From the NCBI GenBank assembly GCA_023431345.1, contig JAEYWK010000107.1, positions 1-6,531 on the forward strand: a stretch of 6,531 nucleotides of DNA. The letters are read 5' to 3'. The DNA comes from Pseudomonadota bacterium (GTDB lineage: Bacteria > Myxococcota_A > Polyangia > Polyangiales > Polyangiaceae). Both the position numbers and the translations under genes were made by a program. Positions 1 through 4,217 of this stretch are shown one piece after another (within the stretch, counting starts at the first letter, position 1; every line of letters starts with the position of its first letter). The notes under the pieces were generated by a model that saw only the letters and a list, made by a program, of their open reading frames with translations, was not told where the DNA came from and did no database searches.

Positions 1-72
1 ACCGAAGCCGCCGCCGCCGCCGCCACCGCCGCGACCTCCGCCACCACCACCGAAGCCGCCGCCGCCGCCACC
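1..72 (-). repeat. Glycine-codon low-complexity tract of the RRM protein
   Basis: On the minus strand this stretch is almost entirely GGN codons, encoding poly-Gly with occasional Phe and Arg from residue 86 onward. On the plus strand it appears as imperfect gcc/acc triplet runs. It codes the flexible C-terminal tail and continues beyond the left edge. Such triplet runs are prone to length change by slippage and to assembly error. Confidence 0.85.
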
Positions 73-327
73 GCGCTGCGGGCGCTCTTCAGCCTCGTTG
101 ACGCGGAGCGGGCGACCGTCGAGGTCAGCGCCGTTCATGGCCTGGATCGCCGCTTGCGCCTGCGACTCGTCAGCCATGGTGATGAAGCCGAAGCCGCGCG
201 AGCGACCCGTCTCGCGATCGGTCACGACGTGTGCGTCGGTGACCTCGCCAGAGCCCGAGAAGGCCTGACGCAGGACGTCCGTGGTGGTGTGAAAAGAGAG
301 ATTGCCGACGTAGAGGCGATTGCCCAT
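1..327 (-). CDS. RRM-domain RNA-binding protein with glycine-rich tail (3' end outside window)
   Basis: The frame read leftwards from the ATG at 327-325 stays open to the window edge, giving 109 residues without a stop. Residues 5-76 form one RNA recognition motif: RNP2 is LYVGNL (5-10) and RNP1 is RGFGFITM (44-51), with the solvent-exposed aromatic residues Y6, F46 and F48 that stack on RNA bases. The segment ending in GRPLRVNEAEE closes the fold. From residue 86 the protein is almost pure glycine with a few F and R, like the tails of cyanobacterial Rbp and plant GRP proteins. Such bacterial RRM proteins bind single-stranded RNA in the cytoplasm and are often cold-induced; that role is inferred here. 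The last RNP1 position is M rather than F/Y. There is no good Shine-Dalgarno, only an A-rich stretch (GAGAAAAAAGCAA) before the ATG. The start is chosen because RNP2 must lie within the first dozen residues. Family call is firm; RNA targets are unknown. Confidence 0.93.
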   Translation of the reverse strand, partial: MGNRLYVGNLSFHTTTDVLRQAFSGSGEVTDAHVVTDRETGRSRGFGFITMADESQAQAAIQAMNGADLDGRPLRVNEAEERPQRGGGGGGFGGGGGGRGGGGGGGGFG

Positions 328-363
328 TTGCTTTTTTCTCGTTCGTTGAGGCTCTCGTAACCT

Positions 364-379
364 TCCGCAGTTAAGCGGA
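364..379 (-). other. Small hairpin in the RRM leader
   Basis: The inverted repeat TCCGC / GCGGA has a 5-bp stem and a 6-nt loop (364-368 and 375-379). It lies 37-52 nt upstream of the RRM ATG. It is too short and lacks the U tract expected of a terminator, so it is recorded only as possible leader structure. Confidence 0.3.
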
Positions 380-411
380 CTGCCTGCCATCCAATGAGCC
401 TTCGGGATCGG

Positions 412-420
412 AAAGGAGGT
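412..420 (+). promoter_or_regulatory. Perfect Shine-Dalgarno sequence AAAGGAGGT
   Basis: AAAGGAGGT pairs fully with the 16S 3' end, and an ATG follows after only 4 further bases (425). Spacing from the GGAGG core is 5 nt, close to ideal. It is the strongest ribosome-binding site in the window, yet it serves only a 15-codon frame. Read on the minus strand, the same bases are an anti-SD copy inside the RRM leader, which is the other possible reason for their presence. Confidence 0.4.
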
Positions 421-424
421 CGCG

Positions 425-472
425 ATGAAAGAATCTCAGCGCTTTCCACACCGTGGTCTTCTGACTAGTTGA
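425..472 (+). CDS. Possible 15-residue peptide ORF antisense to the RRM leader
   Basis: An ATG at 425 follows the perfect SD at 412-420 and runs 15 codons (MKESQRFPHRGLLTS) to TGA at 470-472. The peptide has no recognisable family, signal sequence or membrane segment. It lies opposite the putative RRM leader and no gene follows it closely on the plus strand, so a classical leader-peptide role downstream is not evident. No clear plus-strand promoter was found. It may be a real micro-ORF, the remnant of a longer gene, or a by-product of an anti-SD motif needed on the other strand. Only the SD and its spacing support translation. Confidence 0.22.
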   Translation: MKESQRFPHRGLLTS

Positions 473-534
473 CGCGGTCCCGAACAGAACGAGAAGGCGG
501 CGATCGTCTCGAGTAACGTGGCGTGGCAGCGCTA

Positions 535-563
535 CTTGTACTCCAACTGGATCGCTCGTGCAA
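535..563 (-). promoter_or_regulatory. Candidate sigma-70-type promoter for the RRM gene
   Basis: Read on the minus strand, TTGCAC (558-563) and TACAAG (535-540) are separated by exactly 17 bp. The -10 matches TATAAT at 4 of 6 positions; the -35 matches TTGACA at only 3 of 6. Transcription would begin near 528. The correct spacing and the relative AT-richness of this patch in a GC-rich background support it, but the -35 is weak. Confidence 0.35.
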
Positions 564-592
564 ATCCCTCAATGTTGGGCGAGGTTAAGGGG

Positions 593-627
593 GCTCGAGG
601 CCCCTGGTCGGGGCTCCCCGCTCGAGC
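593..627. terminator. Imperfect GC-rich inverted repeat, possible terminator of the mltG-DUF433 operon
   Basis: The left arm GCTCGAG+GCCCC (593-604) pairs with GGGGC (610-614) and CTCGAGC (621-627). The loop is 5 nt and the right arm has a 6-nt bulge (615-620). Neither side is followed by a T tract, so a classical intrinsic terminator is not supported. It lies about 105 bp past the DUF433 stop and just upstream of the RRM promoter, a sensible place to separate the two minus-strand units. Confidence 0.3.
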
Positions 628-731
628 GACCCGCCCCCACGTTTCCCTACCTCGCGGGGCGCCTGCGGACGCCGTAGCGCACCGGCCAGCGGGCAGACGG
701 AGGAGCGCCAACGGCTCGGGGCCAGCCCAAT

Positions 732-1094
732 TTAGCGGCGGCGCCTGCCGGGCGCCGGCCCGGGGACACCCAGGCCCGCCGCAAAAGGCAGGTCGATCTG
801 CGCCGACGGCTGGCGCGACACCGGCTCTTTGGCCGCGAGCAGCGACTCCTCCCGCGCCAGGTCGGCGTCGACGACCTCCTGGTTGTCGAGAGCAAAAGCC
901 AGCGCGTCGAAGACCTTGGCCGGCCCCAGCTGCGGGTAGCGCTTGAGGATGCGCTCGACGCTGGTTCCGCTCCGGTAAAACGCCCAAAGTCGCCGCACGG
1001 GCACGCGTGACCCGACCACGTACGGGCTGCCTCCCAGCACGTTCTTGTCGACGCGCACGTGCGGATGCGGAGTCAGGATGACTGGGAGCGTCAC
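732..1094 (-). CDS. DUF433 (VapB45-like antitoxin) domain protein, orphan
   Basis: 120 residues from a GTG start at 1094 to TAA. Residues about 5-72 match DUF433: a residue run GGSPYVVGSRVPVRRL (21-36), then a GTSVERILKRYPQL segment (43-56), then an alpha-helical VFDALAFALDN (61-71). This corresponds to the family pattern of GxPxIxGTRIPV followed by a small helix-turn-helix-like unit. DUF433 proteins include the VapB45-type antitoxins, which normally neighbour a DUF5615/PIN-like toxin; no such gene flanks this one. The C-terminal 40 residues are Pro/Arg-rich, end in RRRR and match nothing known. The gene starts 45 bp after the mltG stop on the same strand, so co-transcription is likely. A weak AAGG lies about 10 nt before the GTG. 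Domain call is good; function is unknown, either DNA-binding regulator or antitoxin remnant. Confidence 0.82.
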   Translation of the reverse strand: MTLPVILTPHPHVRVDKNVLGGSPYVVGSRVPVRRLWAFYRSGTSVERILKRYPQLGPAKVFDALAFALDNQEVVDADLAREESLLAAKEPVSRQPSAQIDLPFAAGLGVPGPAPGRRRR

Positions 1095-1139
1095 GGGCCT
1101 ACGCCTTACTGCCGCTGCGCGCTGGCGTGAAGGGCTCCC

Positions 1140-2294
1140 TCAAGGTGATCGCTCGATAGCGCCTCGATGCTCCGAAAAAGTGCGACTGAAACGGTGGCGG
1201 CCCCCGCCCTGCGCGACGAAGTAGAGGTAGTCGGTGCTCGCCGGCGCGAGCACGGCGCGGATGGCGCCTTCGCCCGGACTGGCGATGGGGCCCGGCGGCA
1301 GCCCGGCGCGACGGTAGGTGTTGTACGGGTTCGAGGCGTCGCGCAGCATCGCGGGCGTGGGTCGACCCGGTGAGCAGCTCGCGGGCGGCGGCTCTTGCAC
1401 GAGGCAGCCGTAGGTCGCGGTCGGATCCGACTGCAGCATGCGCAGCGGCCGAAACGTCGCGTCGCTCAGCCGATTCAGAAAGACGCTCGCGATCAGCGGC
1501 TTCTCATCGGCCTTCGCGGCCTCGCGCTCGACGATGGAAGCCAGCGTGACGACGTCGTGCGCCGAGAGGCCGTGCTGGGCCTTGCGCGCCGCGAATTCTG
1601 CCGAAAGCTCGCTCTGCAAGCGGCGGAGCCGGCGCTGCGCTTCCGCCACCAACACCGCCACGACCGCGTCCGGCTTGCTGTCGGCGAGCAGCGCGTAGGT
1701 CGCCGGGAACAGGTAGCCCTCCGCGCTCGACGCGGGCACGCCGAGCGCGCGCACGGCCGCCTCGTCACGCACCGCGCGTCGAAAATCCTCGGCGTCACAG
1801 ATCCCGAGCTGCTGCAGCCGCTCGCTCAGCTGCACGTGATTGTAACCCTCGGGTATGACCACCTGCACGCGGCCACGGCCCGGCGCGCGTGAAAGCCGCC
1901 GGATCAGCTCGCGCACAGAGAGGTCACCGCGCACGACGTGCGGCCCCGGCGCGAACGCGAGCGACGGATTGAGCACGCTCACGTAGGCGCTGAAGAGCCG
2001 CGGGCTGTCGATCAAGCTCGCCTCCGCCAGGCGGGCTGCGAGCGAGCTGGTGCTCTCGTTCTGGGCGACCTCGAAGTGCTGGACGCGTCCTCCGCCGGGG
2101 CCGCGCGTGAAGCTCCAGCCGAACAGCGCGAGCGCCGCGAGCGCAAGCGACAGCGCGAGCCCGAGGCCGATCGCGGCGACGCGCATTCGCCCTTGCGTCG
2201 CCTTCACGCTCGCGCGCGGCGCAGCGGCGCGGCGCTCGGTCGCCGGCCGGCTCGGGCGTCGCTTTCGCCCGCCTCGCGCGCGCTCCCCGCTCAC
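1140..2294 (-). CDS. mltG: Endolytic murein transglycosylase MltG (YceG-like)
   Basis: 384 residues. MltG cleaves nascent peptidoglycan glycan strands at the periplasmic face of the inner membrane and helps set strand length. The N-terminal 36 residues are basic and cytoplasmic; one membrane segment follows (about 37-61, RMRVAAIGLGLALSL...), then a LysM-like region (about 73-140). The YceG catalytic domain runs from about 145: VIPEGYN, AEGYLFPATY (191-200), and LASIVERE (251-258) with E256 aligning to the catalytic glutamate of E. coli MltG (E218). Further motifs are LQSDPTATYG (287-296), NPYNTYRRAGLPPGPIASPG (322-341) and a C-terminal HRFSRTFSEH. A short insertion carrying C297 and C307 follows the DPTATYG motif and may form a periplasmic disulfide. 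The GTG start at 2294 has GGAG 6 nt upstream and leaves a proper membrane anchor. It lies 60 bp after ruvX on the same strand. Confidence 0.95.
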   Translation of the reverse strand: MSGERARGGRKRRPSRPATERRAAAPRASVKATQGRMRVAAIGLGLALSLALAALALFGWSFTRGPGGGRVQHFEVAQNESTSSLAARLAEASLIDSPRLFSAYVSVLNPSLAFAPGPHVVRGDLSVRELIRRLSRAPGRGRVQVVIPEGYNHVQLSERLQQLGICDAEDFRRAVRDEAAVRALGVPASSAEGYLFPATYALLADSKPDAVVAVLVAEAQRRLRRLQSELSAEFAARKAQHGLSAHDVVTLASIVEREAAKADEKPLIASVFLNRLSDATFRPLRMLQSDPTATYGCLVQEPPPASCSPGRPTPAMLRDASNPYNTYRRAGLPPGPIASPGEGAIRAVLAPASTDYLYFVAQGGGRHRFSRTFSEHRGAIERSP

Positions 2295-2341
2295 TCGAGC
2301 TCCGCCTGGCGCTGCTTCCAGGTCTTCTCGCGCGTCTTTAC

Positions 2342-2367
2342 CACTCGGGCCTCATCACTCGGGCCTC
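2342..2367. repeat. Short tandem duplication across the ruvX stop
   Basis: The 12-mer CACTCGGGCCTC occurs at 2342-2353 and again at 2356-2367, a 14-bp period. On the minus strand the duplication spans the end of ruvX and produces two consecutive stop codons (TGATGA). It looks like a small slippage duplication with no obvious function. Confidence 0.8.
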
Positions 2368-2792
2368 TCGCTCGAGCCTGGGCGGGCGGCCTTGTCGAGC
2401 CAGCTTTGCAGCAAGATGGCGGCGGCCGCGCTGTCGATGCGCCCCCGCTGCTGCTTGGCGTTCAGGCCCTGCGCGCGCAAGCGGCCCGCGGCTTCACGTG
2501 TGGAGAGCCACTCGTCGTAGAGCTCGACCTTGGCCGGCGTCGCTCGCTGCAGGCGCTCGGCGAAGGCCCGCGCCCGTTTGGCCGCCGGCCCCTCGCGCCC
2601 GTTGAGCTCTCGCGGCAAGCCGAGCACGAACAGCTCGATCTCGTCAGCGGCTTGTATCTCCGCCAGACGTCGCAAGAGCGCCGCCTGATTCTTGCCATCG
2701 AGGTAAGGGCGCGGATGGGCCAGCAGGCCGAGGTCGTCCGCGACCGCCAGCCCTACTCGAACGGCACCCAGGTCGATCGCGGCGGCGCGCAC
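2355..2792 (-). CDS. ruvX: RuvX/YqgF family putative Holliday junction resolvase / pre-16S rRNA nuclease
   Basis: 145 residues with an RNase H-like fold, cytoplasmic. YqgF proteins mature the 5' end of 16S rRNA in E. coli and are also described as Holliday junction resolvase-like. Visible motifs are AIDLGAVRVGLAVAD (5-19, metal-binding D7), LFVLGLPRELNG (54-65), YDEWLST (92-98, E94) and IDSAAAAILLQSWLD (119-133, D120), giving the expected acidic residues in order. The third motif reads DEWLST where DERLST is usual. The GTG start at 2792 gives the family's standard N-terminus (MRAAAIDLG) and usual length. An in-frame ATG at 2873 would add 27 residues unlike the family and overlaps the proposed -10 of hisS. 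An SD-like GAGGA lies 16 nt before the GTG, too far to be ideal. It heads the ruvX-mltG-DUF433 run and is divergent from hisS. Confidence 0.93.
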   Translation of the reverse strand: MRAAAIDLGAVRVGLAVADDLGLLAHPRPYLDGKNQAALLRRLAEIQAADEIELFVLGLPRELNGREGPAAKRARAFAERLQRATPAKVELYDEWLSTREAAGRLRAQGLNAKQQRGRIDSAAAAILLQSWLDKAARPGSSERPE

Positions 2793-2813
2793 GGGCCGGG
2801 GTTTTAGTTCCTC

Positions 2814-2828
2814 GGCAGGTTCTCTGCC
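2814..2828. other. Small inverted repeat in the ruvX leader
   Basis: GGCAG / CTGCC arms (2814-2818, 2824-2828) flank a 5-nt loop in the divergent ruvX-hisS intergenic region, 22-36 nt before the ruvX GTG. It could be an mRNA hairpin or a small operator; no regulator is identifiable. Confidence 0.25.
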
Positions 2829-2847
2829 AGCACCTTTGGCGCCGAGC

Positions 2848-2876
2848 TTGACCCAACCGCTGGCCCCGAGCATAAG
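2848..2876 (+). promoter_or_regulatory. Candidate sigma-70 promoter of hisS
   Basis: TTGACC (2848-2853, 5 of 6 matches to TTGACA) and CATAAG (2871-2876, 4 of 6 to TATAAT) are separated by exactly 17 bp. This is the best promoter-like pair in the window. Transcription would start near 2883 and leave about a 50-nt leader before the hisS ATG at 2934. That also argues against the in-frame GTG at 2880 as the hisS start. No histidine-rich leader peptide or T-box was seen in the leader. Confidence 0.55.
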
Positions 2877-2933
2877 CCCGTGGCCGTTTCGGCGCTGGGC
2901 GCCGGAGCACCTCTTCCACCTCTTCGAAAACTC

Positions 2934-4217
2934 ATGGAATTTCGCGCCATCAAGGGGATGCCCGACATCCTCCCTGAAGAAGTAGCGCGCTTCGCGTTGA
3001 TCGAGGCTGCCTTTCGCCGCGTGGTGGAGCTGCACGGGTTCTCGGAGGTGCGCACGCCGATCTTGGAGTCGACCGAGCTGTTCGTCCGCTCGAGCGGAGA
3101 GACGAGTGAGATCGTCGAGAAGCAGATGTTCTCGCTGCAGCGCGAGAAGGAGTCGTTCACCCTGCGCCCGGAGGGAACGCCGGGGGTGGCGCGCGCCTTC
3201 CTCAACAACTCGGTGCACGCCAAAGAGCCCGTCACGCGCTGGTACTACATCGGCCCGATGTTCCGCGCCGAGCGGCCCCAGCGCGGTCGCCAGCGGCAGT
3301 TTTATCAAGCTGGCTGCGAGGTTTACGGCGACGCGGGCCCCGTGGTCGACGCCGAGATCATCGACATGCTCGTCGGGCTGCTGGGTAGCCTGGGCATCAC
3401 CGAGCTGGAGGTGCGCATCAACTCCATCGGCGGCCCCGCGACGCGGCAAAAATATCGTGAGGCGCTGCTCGCCCACCTCACGCCCAAGCAAGACACGCTG
3501 AGCGAGCACGCCCAGAAGCGCCTGCTCGATAACCCGCTACGCATCTTGGATTCGAAAGATCCTCGCGACCAGCAAGCCGTCGCGGACGCGCCTTCGATCT
3601 TGGACGTGCTCGAGCCCGACGACCAGGCCCACTGGGACGGCTTCAAGGCCGCGCTCGACGCGCTCGGGGTGAAGTACGTGGTGAGCCCCAGCTTGGTGCG
3701 CGGTCTCGACTACTACACGCGCACGTTGTTCGAGCTCGTGAGCAATCAAGGTGAGCTAGGCGCCCAGAACACGCTGCTCGGCGGCGGCCGCTATGACGGC
3801 ATGGTGCACGAGCTCGGAGGGCCGAAGCTGCCCGCGGTAGGCTTCGCGATCGGCCTCGAGCGCTTGCTGCTCGCCTCGCCTTTGCCGGCGCCGGCTCCCG
3901 CGCCGCGCTGCTTCGTCGCCCCCATCGGCGCGGCCGCGTTGAAGGAGGGGCTCGTGCTGGCCCGCGAGCTGCGCGCGGCCGGTATCGGAACGGATCTCGA
4001 CGGTCGCGGCGGCTCGATGAAGAGCATGCTGCGCCGCGCGGACTCGCTCGGCGCGCGGGTGTGCCTGGTGATTGGCGACAGCGAAGTGGAAGCAAAACAA
4101 GTGCAGATCAAGGATCTGGCGTCGCACACCCAAGAGCTGTGTCCGCGCGCCGACGTGGTGAGCGCGGTGTCGCGCGTGATGGCCAGCCAGCCGCAAGCGA
4201 GCGAGGCCGCGCGTTGA
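2934..4217 (+). CDS. hisS: Histidyl-tRNA synthetase
   Basis: 427 residues, the normal class IIa HisRS length; charges tRNA-His with histidine in the cytoplasm. The catalytic core shows the N-terminal FRAIKGMPDILPEE, motif 1 around GFSEVRTPILE (35-45), and motif 2 with FRAERPQRGRQRQFYQAGCE (110-129). The histidine-specific signature RGLDYYTRTLFE spans 256-267, preceding the LGGGRYDGM segment (282-290). Motif 3 is GFAIGLERLL (303-312). The C-terminal anticodon-binding domain runs about 325-412, with RELRAAGIGTDLDGRGGSMKS and LVIGDSEVEA segments. All catalytic segments look intact. The ATG at 2934 is chosen because it gives the standard N-terminus and lies downstream of the promoter; there is no good SD before it (GGAG is 26 nt away). 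The stop overlaps the start of the following exported-protein gene. Confidence 0.97.
   Translation: MEFRAIKGMPDILPEEVARFALIEAAFRRVVELHGFSEVRTPILESTELFVRSSGETSEIVEKQMFSLQREKESFTLRPEGTPGVARAFLNNSVHAKEPVTRWYYIGPMFRAERPQRGRQRQFYQAGCEVYGDAGPVVDAEIIDMLVGLLGSLGITELEVRINSIGGPATRQKYREALLAHLTPKQDTLSEHAQKRLLDNPLRILDSKDPRDQQAVADAPSILDVLEPDDQAHWDGFKAALDALGVKYVVSPSLVRGLDYYTRTLFELVSNQGELGAQNTLLGGGRYDGMVHELGGPKLPAVGFAIGLERLLLASPLPAPAPAPRCFVAPIGAAALKEGLVLARELRAAGIGTDLDGRGGSMKSMLRRADSLGARVCLVIGDSEVEAKQVQIKDLASHTQELCPRADVVSAVSRVMASQPQASEAAR

Larger units (their letters stand above)
328..528 (-). promoter_or_regulatory. Putative ~200-nt 5' leader of the RRM gene with anti-SD copy
   Basis: Between the RRM start codon and the proposed promoter lies about 200 nt with no convincing long reading frame on the minus strand. 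The leader transcript would carry ACCTCCTTT (412-420), identical to the 3' end of 16S rRNA, about 85 nt upstream of the start. It would also carry a small hairpin at 364-379 and an A-rich stretch just before the ATG. Long structured leaders are known for cold-regulated RNA-binding protein genes, so a post-transcriptional control region is a reasonable inference. No known riboswitch or RNA family was recognised. Confidence 0.4.
473..731. other. Intergenic stretch without a convincing gene
   Basis: Reading frames here on both strands have composition typical of GC-rich shadow frames and show no family motif. The stretch holds the candidate RRM promoter and an imperfect GC hairpin at 593-627. 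The region after the DUF433 stop (TAA at 732-734) was checked for a PIN/DUF5615-like toxin gene and none was seen. Confidence 0.6.

Noticed and set aside
1..72. Triplet run that could suggest a CRISPR or satellite array
   Set aside because: There are no spacers or fixed repeat units; it is glycine-codon low complexity within a coding frame.
154..449. Short frames over the RRM gene and its leader (154-360 plus, 222-449 minus)
   Set aside because: They are shadows in other frames; the RRM frame with RNP1 and RNP2 occupies 1-327.
518..987. Overlapping open frames on both strands in 518-987
   Set aside because: They are rich in Pro/Arg/Ala/Gly with no motif, and partly opposite the DUF433 domain.
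1938..2807. 289-residue open frame on the plus strand
   Set aside because: It runs opposite mltG and ruvX, both of which have intact family motifs on the minus strand. No domain or start signal is visible.
2883..2933. T-box or histidine attenuator before hisS
   Set aside because: There is no run of His codons, no T-box motif and no terminator hairpin in the leader of about 50 nt.
2793..3509. Minus-strand extension of ruvX to a 384-residue protein
   Set aside because: The extra N-terminus is antisense to hisS and resembles no RuvX. The family N-terminus begins at the GTG at 2792.
4061..4213. Extension of the repeat protein upstream into hisS (start at 4061)
   Set aside because: The added 51 residues are basic, out of frame with hisS and would bury the signal peptide.
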